Source: Bryobacterales bacterium (GTDB taxonomy: Bacteria > Acidobacteriota > Terriglobia > Bryobacterales > Bryobacteraceae). From it: DNA of 24,520 bases. Shown here in pieces: positions 13,613 to 21,593 of this stretch. Position 1 is the first letter of the stretch, and each line of letters starts with the position of its first letter. The stretch is taken from the NCBI GenBank assembly GCA_003132905.1, contig PKZC01000446.1, positions 540-25,059 of the forward strand, read 5' to 3'. Position numbers and translations under genes: made by a program. Under the pieces are notes generated by a model. That model was given only the letters and a program-made list of their open reading frames with translations. It was not told where the DNA came from and did not search any database.

Positions 13613-15244
13613 CTAATCCTTCGGCAAAGCGCCCGAAACAAAGAAGGTGGTCCATTGCGGCGCATGGCCGCGGCCACCAGGGCTGGGACGCGTAATATGG
13701 AGCGCCACCGCATCCCCAGGCTTCAACGTACCCTGGATTCGCTTGACGTCTTCCACGCTCGAGACCGGCTGCCGGTTGATGGATAGAATCACGTCTTTCT
13801 CCATCAGGCCGATATCTTCGGCGAACGAATCGGCATCCACGCTCTGCACCAGCAGGCCGCCTTTGGCGTCCAGTTCCATGGAGCTTCGCTCGCTATCGGT
13901 GAGGGCGTGCAGCTTAATACCAAATTTGTACTGCGGAGGCTCCGATGGCGGCGCAATCGGTTCTTCGGCTTGGGGTTCGCGCAATTCCGCAAATTCTGGC
14001 CGATCTTTGAAAACCTGAGAGCGATCGAGCACCGTCAGATTGAAATCCATGTGCTTGCCATCACGATCCACCGTCACGTTAATAGTGGAATTGATGGGCG
14101 CCTCGGAAACCCGTGACACCAGATCCTCGCCATTCTTGACGGGCTTGCCGCCCATGGCGATGATGATGTCGTCCCCCTTCAGCCCGGCCTTATCGGCGGG
14201 TCCGCCCTTTTGGACCTTGCTGATCAGCACTCCCGAACTGGTCCCGAGCGCCTTGAACAGTTCCGGTTTATCGTCCGCCTTCGACCATTCGATTCCGATG
14301 GAACCGCGCGTCACCCGGCCGGTTTTGATGATGTCGTTATAAACTCGCGCCACCATATTGATGGGCAACGCGAACCCAATCCCCTGGTAGCCGCCGCTCT
14401 GCGTCGCGATCATGGTGTTGACGCCAATCACCTCGCCGCGAATGTTCAGCAGCGGTCCGCCGCTATTGCCAGGATTAATGGCAGCGTCGGTTTGGATGAA
14501 GCGCTGTAATTGCAGCGCGCCGCCGATGTCGCGCCCGAGAGCGCTCACGATGCCGGCCGTTACCGAAGCTTCCAAGCCAAACGGAGACCCAATAGCGACC
14601 GCCCAATCGCCTACTTGCACGGCGTCCGAATTACCGATATTTACCGGCACCAGCGGGCTGCGGGGATCAATCTTGATGACAGCCAGGTCTGTTTCCGGAT
14701 CGATACCCACCACGCGCGCGCGATATTCGGTGCTGTCGTCGCCGTGCAGCTTCACCTTGATGTGATCCACTTTGGCGATTACGTGATGGTTGGTGATGAT
14801 GTATCCATTCTTGTCGACGACGAACCCGGTTCCGGATTGCTCCTGCTTGAACGCTCTCTGTGGCAGCTCAGGGCCCGATGGATTATTGCGGAAGAACTTC
14901 TTGAAAAGATCCAGGCCGTCGTCGTTGCCATTGCCATTGCCCTCGGCCGGGCCCTGCTCTTCCTCGCCGTGTTGATGCGGATTGTCAGTGGCCTTCGGCG
15001 TGTAGTCGGCGGTAATGTACACCACCGACGGTTCCAGCTTCTTGGCCAGCTTGGTGAACTCGTTGCCGAGTTGCACGGCGTTTGGAACCACCAACGGGGA
15101 AGCATCCGGCGAGCCGCCTTGCCCGCGCGCGGCGTGGACGCCGGTGTTGACGAGCGTTCCGATGACGATCCCGATCGTCAGAGTGACGAGCAGGAGACTC
15201 AAAGACAGCAGTTTTTGCTGTCGCATCACCTTATACCACCGCAT
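13613..15244 (-). CDS. htrA: HtrA/Deg periplasmic serine protease with two PDZ domains
   Basis: A 543-residue envelope protein. An N-terminal signal anchor spans residues 11-35 (KLLSLSLLLVTLTIGIVIG). The trypsin-like domain (about 65-310) has its triad at His154 (TNHHV), Asp186 (TDLAV) and Ser261 (NPGNSGGP), all present. Two PDZ domains follow, at about 320-410 (GSIGIEWSK, GVLISKVQKGGPADKAGLKG) and 440-540 (GIKLHAL, GGLLVQSVDADSFAEDIGLM). An Asp/Glu/Gly-rich loop at 85-125 corresponds to the LA loop. The family degrades or refolds misfolded periplasmic proteins. ATG 15226 (MRQQKLL) is a possible alternative start. It stands between the tad-like operon and the S10 peptidase and probably has its own promoter. 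Confidence 0.93.
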   Translation of the reverse strand: MRWYKVMRQQKLLSLSLLLVTLTIGIVIGTLVNTGVHAARGQGGSPDASPLVVPNAVQLGNEFTKLAKKLEPSVVYITADYTPKATDNPHQHGEEEQGPAEGNGNGNDDGLDLFKKFFRNNPSGPELPQRAFKQEQSGTGFVVDKNGYIITNHHVIAKVDHIKVKLHGDDSTEYRARVVGIDPETDLAVIKIDPRSPLVPVNIGNSDAVQVGDWAVAIGSPFGLEASVTAGIVSALGRDIGGALQLQRFIQTDAAINPGNSGGPLLNIRGEVIGVNTMIATQSGGYQGIGFALPINMVARVYNDIIKTGRVTRGSIGIEWSKADDKPELFKALGTSSGVLISKVQKGGPADKAGLKGDDIIIAMGGKPVKNGEDLVSRVSEAPINSTINVTVDRDGKHMDFNLTVLDRSQVFKDRPEFAELREPQAEEPIAPPSEPPQYKFGIKLHALTDSERSSMELDAKGGLLVQSVDADSFAEDIGLMEKDVILSINRQPVSSVEDVKRIQGTLKPGDAVALHITRPSPGGRGHAPQWTTFFVSGALPKD

Positions 15245-15362
15245 GGCCTTGGTTACGCCTTTCTTTGGTCAGGTTAAGAGAACCCTGGTACCCACTATAT
15301 CTGAATCGGCAGAAAGGGTGCGAGTACTTAAGTCAAAGGATGTTGCCCAAGGCGGCTGGGTT

Positions 15363-16946
15363 TCAATTCTTGCCTTCCCCGTTTTCCACTGCCCGCGAAT
15401 AGAAGTTAGCCAGATCGCTCTTCAACTGCTTCAGCGCATCCACATTGAGATAGATCATGTGGCCGGATGGATAGTAGGCGAACTCGATGTTGCCGCGCAA
15501 TTTCGGCTCCAGTTCGATGTGCGCCAGATCGTATTCGGTAATGAAGAACGGCGTCGCCAGGTCGAAGAGCCCGTTTACCGAGAAGACCTGCAATCGCGGG
15601 TTCTTTCGCATGGCGTCAGCCAGATCGCCTGCGACATAAGCATCCCGCATGGGCTGGCCTTGCCCCGCGCCTGGAATGGGTAGGGCAGAGCCGAGGCGAT
15701 GGCTGTGATCCCAGGCCTGATTGATTCCCGGTCCACTGGGCAAGTAAACCTCGTTTGAAGAGTATTTCAAATCGCGGTCCAGATATTCGTGTAAGGCCGC
15801 GACAAAAGCTCCGGCGATGCCGGCGTCCGCCGGATCGTAGCCCGGGGTGTCACCGGCGGCGTCAACGTCGGTCCCTTCAAAGCGCGCATCGTAGCGGCCC
15901 AGAATGGCGCGTTGATCCCGCAGCAGCTCTTTGCGGAAGCGGGCCGGGCTGACGCGAAGATTCGCTTCTTTGATGTACGCGGCGCTCAGGCCGGTGTAGC
16001 TGGATAGCTTGGCTGCGATCGCCTCCACTTGCGCCTGCGGCAGGTTCTGTCCTTGCGCGAGCGCCTCGGCGTAGGGGCCGCGCGCGAAAGCCCGCACCTC
16101 GTCGAGGAAGGCTTTTTGGTCCCGTCCCTGGTTCGCGATCTTTTCGTAATGCCAGGCGATGGCCGCGTAGGAAGGCAGGTTCCCGATAAACAGCGTGTCC
16201 GATCCGGGGGCTTGCACGAAGTAATTGAGGATGGAAGACATCAGAATCACGCCGTTGAAATACATACCGCTGTTTCCCAACGCGTCCACCAGCGCAGCCG
16301 ATCGAGTGGTCCCATAGGATTCGCCGAACAGGAACTTGGGCGAGTTCCAGCGATGGTTGCTGTTCACGTATTGATAGATGAATTTCTCAAATGCGCGCAC
16401 GTCCTGGTCGGTGCCGGCAAAATCTTTGATGACACCTTTGCCCACGGGTCTGGAAAACCCGGCGCCTACGGCGTCCACAAATACCAGGTCGGACTTGTCC
16501 AGCAAACTATACTCGTTCGAAACGGTCTGGTACGGGCCCGAACCCGTGGCCTGCGGGCTCGACGTTACCACTCGCACCGGGCCAACCGACCCCATGTGTA
16601 GCCACATACTGGCCGAACCTGGACCACCGTTGTAGAGGAACGTGATCGGCCTGGATCGAAGGTCGGTTAAACCAGACTGCGTATAGGCCACATAGAACAC
16701 GCTGGCGTTGGGTTGCTCGTCCTCGCCCGAGATTAAAAGATTGCCGGCCGTGGCGGTGTAGCGAATTACCTTGCCTCCCAGCGAAATCTCGTGTTCGGTG
16801 ACGGAACTCCTCACGGGCGGGATGGGGTTGAGCGGCTTTTCCTGGCTGGCAAGACTTGCCGGAGGCGCGGGAAGAGGCGAGCCGGGAGGCACTTGCTGGC
16901 CATATGCCAGAAGCGCGCACAAAAACAGCGGGGAACAGCGCCTCAT
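15363..16946 (-). CDS. Serine carboxypeptidase, peptidase family S10
   Basis: A 527-residue secreted enzyme (signal peptide about 1-16, then a Pro-rich linker) expected to remove C-terminal residues from peptides. The alpha/beta-hydrolase triad is visible: Ser210 in GESYG (208-212), Asp462 (NGLFDLATP) and His496 (PSGHMIY). The oxyanion and substrate-binding segment NGGPGSASMW (107-115 region) is also typical. Length fits bacterial S10 enzymes. It begins 35 bases left of a mobile unit. Before that insertion its ATG would have followed the EamA stop by only about 13 bases, so it was probably the third gene of an M20 peptidase-EamA-S10 operon and may now have lost its promoter. Confidence 0.92.
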   Translation of the reverse strand: MRRCSPLFLCALLAYGQQVPPGSPLPAPPASLASQEKPLNPIPPVRSSVTEHEISLGGKVIRYTATAGNLLISGEDEQPNASVFYVAYTQSGLTDLRSRPITFLYNGGPGSASMWLHMGSVGPVRVVTSSPQATGSGPYQTVSNEYSLLDKSDLVFVDAVGAGFSRPVGKGVIKDFAGTDQDVRAFEKFIYQYVNSNHRWNSPKFLFGESYGTTRSAALVDALGNSGMYFNGVILMSSILNYFVQAPGSDTLFIGNLPSYAAIAWHYEKIANQGRDQKAFLDEVRAFARGPYAEALAQGQNLPQAQVEAIAAKLSSYTGLSAAYIKEANLRVSPARFRKELLRDQRAILGRYDARFEGTDVDAAGDTPGYDPADAGIAGAFVAALHEYLDRDLKYSSNEVYLPSGPGINQAWDHSHRLGSALPIPGAGQGQPMRDAYVAGDLADAMRKNPRLQVFSVNGLFDLATPFFITEYDLAHIELEPKLRGNIEFAYYPSGHMIYLNVDALKQLKSDLANFYSRAVENGEGKN

Positions 16947-16974
16947 ACGTTGGAGTATCTCACGGCAGCGACGC

Positions 16975-16980
16975 GGCGCG
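16975..16980 (+). repeat. Target-site duplication, left copy
   Basis: GGCGCG directly abuts the left terminal repeat of the mobile unit and is identical to 17811-17816 directly abutting the right one. Confidence 0.75.
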
Positions 16981-17013
16981 GGGTAGTGTCCTAAAGGTGC
17001 CTGAAGGCTAGGA

Positions 17014-17631
17014 CTAGACTTTTTCTCCGCCGTGCAGCCAGAGAAACTTATCGATCTCTTTGAACGTGAATGATCTCAGTCCATAGTGGTCGCGGAAGCG
17101 AGTCATCAACCCATGGAATTCTGGATAACCCCAGTCGTTCAGTGACAATTTGAAGCCATCGGAAAATCTGTCCCAGTCTGATCTATGAAGTTTTCGCAGA
17201 CAAGTGAAGTAATTTTGTACTCTGCCATCCCACATCGGGTACACGTCTTGTCTGTGCCAGTTTGCGTACTTGGTGGCGAATGAAAAGCGGGCGACTCGTC
17301 TCTTTGATGGAAACTGGGTTATGCTAATCGCGTTAACGATCTTCAGCGAGCTTTCCTCGAAGCCTTGATCGACGTTTAATTTGGGAATGCATCCCGCGAT
17401 ATCGAACACGTTTGGACTGTCCTGTGCGCGGGTAGGGATTCGCGTCGAATAAAAAACATTGAGAGCGACGACCTTCAGAAGGACATGGGCCTCATTCGTG
17501 TTGGTCGGATACTTCCCGAACAAGTCGATTAGTGCAGCTTCAGCGATTTTGGTTTCCTCATCAGCATCGAACTCCTTACAGGCTTTTCTGACGCCCTCTG
17601 AAGTCGGCGGTTTGAAAGCGTCGCAGTTCAT
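17014..17631 (-). CDS. Unrecognised protein carried by the mobile unit
   Basis: A protein of 205 residues from ATG 17631, or 224 from TTG 17688. The ATG is preferred because it follows the stop of a small upstream ORF by 13 bases; the TTG version overlaps that ORF. The protein is cytoplasmic and mostly helical. Visible segments are LLKVVALNVFYSTRIP, ARFSFATKYANWHRQ, VYPMWDGRV, and a C-terminal GYPEFHGLMTRFRDHYGL then FKEIDKFLWL. The SFATKY..W....YP.WD pattern recalls a widespread family of uncharacterised proteins often found in variable genome regions, but I cannot name it or give an activity. It has no DDE, HUH, serine or tyrosine recombinase motif. Nearly all of the unit's coding capacity is this gene. 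Confidence 0.7.
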   Translation of the reverse strand: MNCDAFKPPTSEGVRKACKEFDADEETKIAEAALIDLFGKYPTNTNEAHVLLKVVALNVFYSTRIPTRAQDSPNVFDIAGCIPKLNVDQGFEESSLKIVNAISITQFPSKRRVARFSFATKYANWHRQDVYPMWDGRVQNYFTCLRKLHRSDWDRFSDGFKLSLNDWGYPEFHGLMTRFRDHYGLRSFTFKEIDKFLWLHGGEKV

Positions 17632-17644
17632 GGGCGCGATGATA

Positions 17645-17770
17645 TCACGGCTGCTGATCTGGTTCCGACAGATAGAGCAACTCTTCAAGCGGATCTTTCA
17701 TCAACTCGACAATGGAATAGGTTATCTCGGTAATGAGGTACGGCGAGCCAGCGGCTATTAGTTGTGGCAC
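17645..17770 (-). CDS. Possible 41-residue ORF ahead of the cargo gene
   Basis: From GTG 17770 to TGA at 17647-17645 the frame reads VPQLIAAGSPYLITEITYSI and continues VELMKDPLEELLYLSEPDQQ before a final Pro and the stop. It is helical and acidic at the end and lies entirely inside the mobile unit, directly upstream of the cargo gene in the same direction. The frame is also open back through the right terminal repeat. There is no clear ribosome binding site. If real, it could be the first gene of a two-gene cargo; if not, it is part of the leader. Confidence 0.3.
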   Translation of the reverse strand: MPQLIAAGSPYLITEITYSIVELMKDPLEELLYLSEPDQQP

Positions 17771-17798
17771 GGGAAGCACCAGGGATTCAGCAACGCAC

Positions 17799-17810
17799 AG
17801 GACACTACCC
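17799..17810 (-). repeat. Right terminal inverted repeat of the mobile unit
   Basis: AGGACACTACCC is the exact reverse complement of 16981-16992. On the minus strand it supplies the present stop codon of the EamA gene. Confidence 0.8.
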
Positions 17811-18683
17811 GGCGCGGAAGGGCTTTAATTCAACCATCAAAATCCCTCCTAGGATCAGCGCGGCTCCCACGCCCGCGCGCCGCGAAAGCATCTCGCCCAA
17901 CAGCAGGAATGACGTGATCCACGCAAACACCGGCTCCATGGCGAAGATCAGCGCCGTGCGAGTGGGATTCGTCCAGCGTTGCGCCCAGGTTTGGATGGAG
18001 AACGCGAGCGCTGTCGCAAAGAGGCTGGTGATGACGAGCGCGGTGATCAAAGGAGCGGTCCAATGGATGCGAACCGGCTCTGTCCACCAGAACGTTGCCG
18101 CGCCCACTGCGGCGCCCGTGGCAATCTGCGCGACGATGAAGACCCCCATGTTCACTTCGCCAGCGAAGCGCCCGGTCACCAGGATGTGAAGCGCATACGC
18201 TACCGCGCACCCGGAAACTATCAGATCGCCGGCGCCGATCTGAAACCGGCCGCCTGGGATGGTCATCAGGGCCATGCCCACAAATGCCACCATCACGCCG
18301 AGCACTTCGATCATCTGCGGCGCTCGGCGGTAAACGATGCTGCTGAGCACTGCGACCATGGGCGTGGTGAATCCCGTGAGAAATGCAGCTTTCGATGCGG
18401 TGGTGTACCGCAGGCCGACCGTCTGGAACATGTAGCCGCCGAAAAGGCACAGCCCGGCCAGCATGCCTGCGCGGACGCTGACGCCAAGCTTGCCCGCGCG
18501 GAAATCCTTTCTAAAAATGACCGCCAAAACAAGCGCCGCTGCTGCAAATCGGATGGTGAGGAAGAGCAGTGTTGAAGAATCGGCCAGCGCGCGCTTCACC
18601 AGGACGAAAGTCGCGCCCCAAATGAACGTCATCAGGACCAGGCTGCCATCCACTTGCCAGCTGGCGGGACGCCGCTCGTTCAT
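17805..18683 (-). CDS. EamA/DMT-superfamily transporter, C-terminus remodelled by insertion
   Basis: A 292-residue inner-membrane protein with about ten hydrophobic helices in two EamA repeats (first: VLMTFIWGATFVLVKRAL; second from about residue 155: IVSGCAVAYALHILVTGR and beyond, with AMEPVFAWITSFLLLGE near the end). The family exports metabolites or amino acids; the substrate is not readable. ATG 18683 overlaps the M20 peptidase stop as ATGA, showing translational coupling, so the longer upstream extension is not used. The last residue and the stop come from the mobile unit's terminal repeat: the ancestral end would be RAASLP rather than RAG, and the change should be harmless. Confidence 0.9.
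   Translation of the reverse strand: MNERRPASWQVDGSLVLMTFIWGATFVLVKRALADSSTLLFLTIRFAAAALVLAVIFRKDFRAGKLGVSVRAGMLAGLCLFGGYMFQTVGLRYTTASKAAFLTGFTTPMVAVLSSIVYRRAPQMIEVLGVMVAFVGMALMTIPGGRFQIGAGDLIVSGCAVAYALHILVTGRFAGEVNMGVFIVAQIATGAAVGAATFWWTEPVRIHWTAPLITALVITSLFATALAFSIQTWAQRWTNPTRTALIFAMEPVFAWITSFLLLGEMLSRRAGVGAALILGGILMVELKPFRAG
17811..17816 (+). repeat. Target-site duplication, right copy
   Basis: GGCGCG, identical to 16975-16980, directly after the right terminal repeat and within the EamA coding sequence. Confidence 0.75.
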
Positions 18684-19939
18684 CCCCGATCCAGGTCGCG
18701 GAGCAGCAGAAACAACGTAAGAAGAATTCGTTTGAGGCCCATTTCGCGGCCTTCCGGATGGAACCATTCCTGAGGAGTGTGCGCGCCGCCGCCATGTCCG
18801 CCCGCGCCGATGGAAATAGCCGGCAGCCCCATGGAGAGTGGAACGTTGGCGTCGGTGGAGGCGCAATCCAGATGCGAGCGAATGCCTAAGTGCGCATCCA
18901 CGGCGCGCACCGCTTGCAGGATATACGCGTCGTCGCTCAATCGGCCGCCGGGCCGCGATCCGATCTCTTTGATCTTGGCCGTCACCTTGGCGCCGGTAGC
19001 GCGCTCGTTTTCGGTCTCAAGCGCGCGCTCCACTGCATTGGTGAGCAGCGCGGCGATTTCATCCAGCTTGGCTGGACTCTCCGAGCGAATATCCACCTTG
19101 GTGCGCGCATGCGTGGGAATCGAATTAATACTCGATCCGCCTTCGATGATTCCGAAGTTGTACGACGAGCGGGGGCTGCCGTTGGTGGGCAACCGCTGTT
19201 CGGTGAAAGAAGTGATGACGCGCGCCAGGGCATGCACCGGATTGGCGAAGCCGTAATCGCTCCAGCTATGCCCGCCCGGACCGCTGATGGTGACATCGAA
19301 GCGCCGGCTGGCCAGAGCTTGCGACGTGACATGATCGATATTCGGGCCGTCCAAAATCAGAAACGATTGTATGCGGCCGCCGGTGCTGGATTGCCGGCAC
19401 AGGTAGCGCATGCCGCTCAGATTCCCCTCGCCCTCCTCGCCGACATTGGCGATGAAGACCAGATTGCGAAACTCGTCGGCAAGATCGGGGAACGATTGAA
19501 GGGCGCGAGCGATCGCCAGCAGCCCCACTAATCCAGCGCCATTATCGGCGACGCCCGGCCCATGCAACCGACCGTCGGGCGCGACGTACACTTCTTCGTC
19601 TTTCCGTGGCGCCAGCACCGTATCCAGATGCGCGGTGAGCGCGATGTAAGGGCCCGTGCGATTGTCCACGGGATGGGCAATGACGTTGCCGCCGCGATCG
19701 ATGCGAGCCACGCACCCCAACGCTCGAAACTGCGCGAGCATCCACTCGGCGCGGCGCTGTTCAAAGAACGTGGACGCCGGAACCCGGCACAGTTGCAGAT
19801 GCTGTTCGTTGATCCACTGCTTCTGCCGGACAAACCATTGCAGGGCGTCGCGCAACGGGGCCGAATCGGCCAAATTCCCCGCCACTTTCACAAGCGGCGG
19901 TCCAGCCGGAAGCGCAGCGGATTTGATCGAAGCTGCCAA
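18680..19939 (-). CDS. M20-family metallopeptidase (di-zinc aminopeptidase/deacylase type)
   Basis: A 419-residue protein. Zinc ligands and catalytic residues are all visible: His104 and Asp106 (LTAHLDTV), Asp132 (GVADNGAG), Glu168-Glu169 (VGEEGEGN), Asp197 (LILDGPN) and His387 (GGAHTPQEW). The central dimerisation domain runs about 212-325 (SGPGGHSWSDYG). The peptidase-T-like layout suggests a di- or tripeptidase or amidohydrolase; the substrate is unknown. The start is TTG 19939, the only usual start codon ahead of the catalytic domain. Its stop overlaps the EamA start as ATGA. Together with EamA and the S10 carboxypeptidase it may have formed a peptide-use operon before the insertion at 16981-17810. 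Confidence 0.9.
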   Translation of the reverse strand: MAASIKSAALPAGPPLVKVAGNLADSAPLRDALQWFVRQKQWINEQHLQLCRVPASTFFEQRRAEWMLAQFRALGCVARIDRGGNVIAHPVDNRTGPYIALTAHLDTVLAPRKDEEVYVAPDGRLHGPGVADNGAGLVGLLAIARALQSFPDLADEFRNLVFIANVGEEGEGNLSGMRYLCRQSSTGGRIQSFLILDGPNIDHVTSQALASRRFDVTISGPGGHSWSDYGFANPVHALARVITSFTEQRLPTNGSPRSSYNFGIIEGGSSINSIPTHARTKVDIRSESPAKLDEIAALLTNAVERALETENERATGAKVTAKIKEIGSRPGGRLSDDAYILQAVRAVDAHLGIRSHLDCASTDANVPLSMGLPAISIGAGGHGGGAHTPQEWFHPEGREMGLKRILLTLFLLLRDLDRG

Positions 19940-20040
19940 ATGCCAGTTTAGCAGGGGTTTCTATGAATCCGGATCGTCACAAAAAATCTTCCGCCAATCC
20001 CAAAGATTTGGCGATAATCTGTTGAGGAGGATCTCATTTC

Positions 20041-20808
20041 ATGCAAAGCTTCTGCCGCACGGGCTTAGTCGCGATGGCTACGGTTGCCTTTCTCGCCGCG
20101 GCCGACGCTCCCTACATGGGTAAGTGGAAACTCAATCTCGCTAAGAGCCGGCTTACCGGCGAGACCCTGAGTATCGAAAAGACTCCGTCCGGCAGTATGA
20201 AGTACGTCACGGCTGAAGTTTCCTACGATTTTAAGACCGACGGGAAAGAATACCCCACGCCTCGTGGAGCCACCGTGACTTGGAAGGAAGAAAGTCCCAA
20301 TACCTGGACGGTCATGAATCGCAGGAATGGACAGGTGACCGCGACCTTCCATCTGCTGGTGAAGGGGGACACCCTGATGGTGATTGCGGAGCGCAAGACA
20401 CCCGACGCCGGAATAATCAAGGACAGCTCGAAGTTCACCCGCGAGTCCGGCGGTCCCGGCATCGTTGGCAAGTGGAAAAGCACCGAGGTGAAGGCTGCCG
20501 CGGCCAGCATGGAGCTGGCTCCCAACGGTTCCGATGGGCTGACGTTAAAGGATCTGGATTTTGGGGTCGACTGTGCCGCGAAATTCGATGGCAAGGATTA
20601 CCCTCTCACCGGGCCTCAGGCGCCGTCCAAAACCACGCTTTCCTTCAAGAAGACCGGCGCCAACTCGTTTGAGATGACGGAGAAGATCGAAGGGAAGCCG
20701 GTTTACGTGGATTCCTTCAGCGTTTCGCCCGATGGGAAAACGCTGACGGATGACGGCAATCCCGTCAGCGTGAAGGAACCCACCCGAGCCGTTTACGATC
20801 GCGAGTAG
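20041..20808 (+). CDS. Secreted two-repeat hypothetical protein
   Basis: A 255-residue exported protein with a signal peptide (about 1-22, ending AFLAAADA). The mature part is two related halves. Repeat 1 (about 25-140) has YMGKWKLNLAKS, FKTDGKEYPTPRG and NTWTVMNRRNGQ. Repeat 2 (about 145-250) has IVGKWKSTEVKA, KFDGKDYPLTGP and NSFEMTEKIEGK. The beta-rich, lipocalin-like pattern suggests ligand or surface binding in the periplasm, but no activity is known. The type is common among acidobacterial hypotheticals. GAGGAGG lies 10 bases before the ATG, and a GATAAT box at 20013-20018 may be its -10. It is transcribed divergently from the M20 gene and converges on the cytochrome gene. Confidence 0.75.
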   Translation: MQSFCRTGLVAMATVAFLAAADAPYMGKWKLNLAKSRLTGETLSIEKTPSGSMKYVTAEVSYDFKTDGKEYPTPRGATVTWKEESPNTWTVMNRRNGQVTATFHLLVKGDTLMVIAERKTPDAGIIKDSSKFTRESGGPGIVGKWKSTEVKAAAASMELAPNGSDGLTLKDLDFGVDCAAKFDGKDYPLTGPQAPSKTTLSFKKTGANSFEMTEKIEGKPVYVDSFSVSPDGKTLTDDGNPVSVKEPTRAVYDRE

Positions 20809-20849
20809 TTTGGTGCCGGCGGTAGCTGCCCAGCGCCGGCTCCCGGTGG

Positions 20850-21593
20850 TTACTTACAAACGTTGTGCAGTATTCCGGATGAAGCCGAATTGGCGATGCA
20901 GGGGATGGCGCTCAGGTAGGCGTAGATTGCTTCCAGATCGTGATCCAGCATGTTTGAAAATGTTGGCCAGGGCATTACCTGGAGCAAATTCCCGTCCGCC
21001 GTGTTGCCCGGTGAAGTGGGGATGCAGTTCGGCGTCGCGCCTCCTTGAATGGCGATTATTTGTCCAGCCGTGCAAGTGGGATGGATGTGATCGAAATCAA
21101 TGCCGGTTCTCATGATTTGCATGAACTGCGCGAGCGTGTGGCCGCCTTCCGGCATACCGGTCTTGTCCGGCGTCAAATTTCGAGAAACGATGGTGGGGCC
21201 GGCGTACATGGAGGGTCCGGTAGGCGTTCCCACCTGACCAAAAGGTTGGCCACCGTTCAAGTATTCCTTTGGATTCACAATCGCCGTCTGGTTGAAATAC
21301 GGATTCCGGCCCGAGAGGTAATTAAAGTTCGGAGGCGCGCCGCCGGTGTGGCAACCATTGCAGTCTCCGACGGCGTTAACGAGATAGCTGCCGAGCCCGA
21401 CCAGGTTAATATCTTTTCCGTCGAGATTCAACGGAACCGGGGCGATTGCGTAGCCCTGTAGAACTCTGGTGTCGGTGGTGGCAGTGGAACTGGTCTGCGC
21501 GCGCAACGTGGAAGTGCTGGTAAGCGCTACAAGTCCGATTGCCGCAATGGCAGCCAGTCTGACAGTCGCCTTGAGAAAATGATCTGCTCGCAT
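20850..21593 (-). CDS. Secreted mono-haem cytochrome c
   Basis: A 247-residue periplasmic protein with a signal peptide (about 7-32, ending LRAQ). One covalent haem site, CNGCH (78-82), is preceded by GSYLVNAVGDC, typical of class I domains; the likely distal ligand is Met207 in LLQVMPWPTF. The C-terminal LEAIYAYLSAIPC helix closes the fold. The long loop between haem site and Met (about 125 residues), with two further cysteines, is larger than in simple cytochromes c and resembles the domains of multi-subunit alcohol dehydrogenase or quinol-linked cytochromes. AAAGGAG lies 6 bases before the ATG. No redox partner is adjacent. Confidence 0.9.
   Translation of the reverse strand: MRADHFLKATVRLAAIAAIGLVALTSTSTLRAQTSSTATTDTRVLQGYAIAPVPLNLDGKDINLVGLGSYLVNAVGDCNGCHTGGAPPNFNYLSGRNPYFNQTAIVNPKEYLNGGQPFGQVGTPTGPSMYAGPTIVSRNLTPDKTGMPEGGHTLAQFMQIMRTGIDFDHIHPTCTAGQIIAIQGGATPNCIPTSPGNTADGNLLQVMPWPTFSNMLDHDLEAIYAYLSAIPCIANSASSGILHNVCK

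Larger units (their letters stand above)
16981..17810. mobile_element. 830-bp inserted unit with terminal inverted repeats and no transposase
   Basis: The ends are GGGTAGTGTCCT (16981-16992) and its perfect reverse complement (17799-17810). The identity continues imperfectly to about 25 bp, with GT at positions 17-18 and CTGAA at positions 21-25 of both ends. The 6-bp direct repeat GGCGCG flanks both ends exactly. Removing the unit and one GGCGCG restores the EamA frame, which then ends KPFRAASLP instead of KPFRAG, since the present stop TAG lies inside the right repeat. The unit encodes an unrecognised protein and perhaps a 41-residue ORF, neither transposase-like. It is therefore either a non-autonomous element with cargo, moved in trans, or an undescribed type. 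Confidence 0.82.

Noticed and set aside
14510..15277. 255-codon plus-strand frame opposite the HtrA gene
   Set aside because: Antisense shadow of a protease gene with a full catalytic triad; no recognisable domain.
17632..17688. Cys-x-x-Cys (CSIC) zinc-like motif at the N-terminus of the cargo protein if started at TTG 17688
   Set aside because: The TTG start overlaps another plausible ORF and there is no second Cys pair nearby to complete a zinc site.
18684..18866. In-frame upstream extension of the EamA gene
   Set aside because: It lies inside the M20 gene and is Arg-rich, not membrane-like; the ATGA overlap at 18680-18683 marks the start.
20815..20840. GCCGGCG/CGCCGGC stem between convergent genes as a terminator
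   Set aside because: The loop is 12 bases and there is no T run on either side; it cannot be called a rho-independent terminator.
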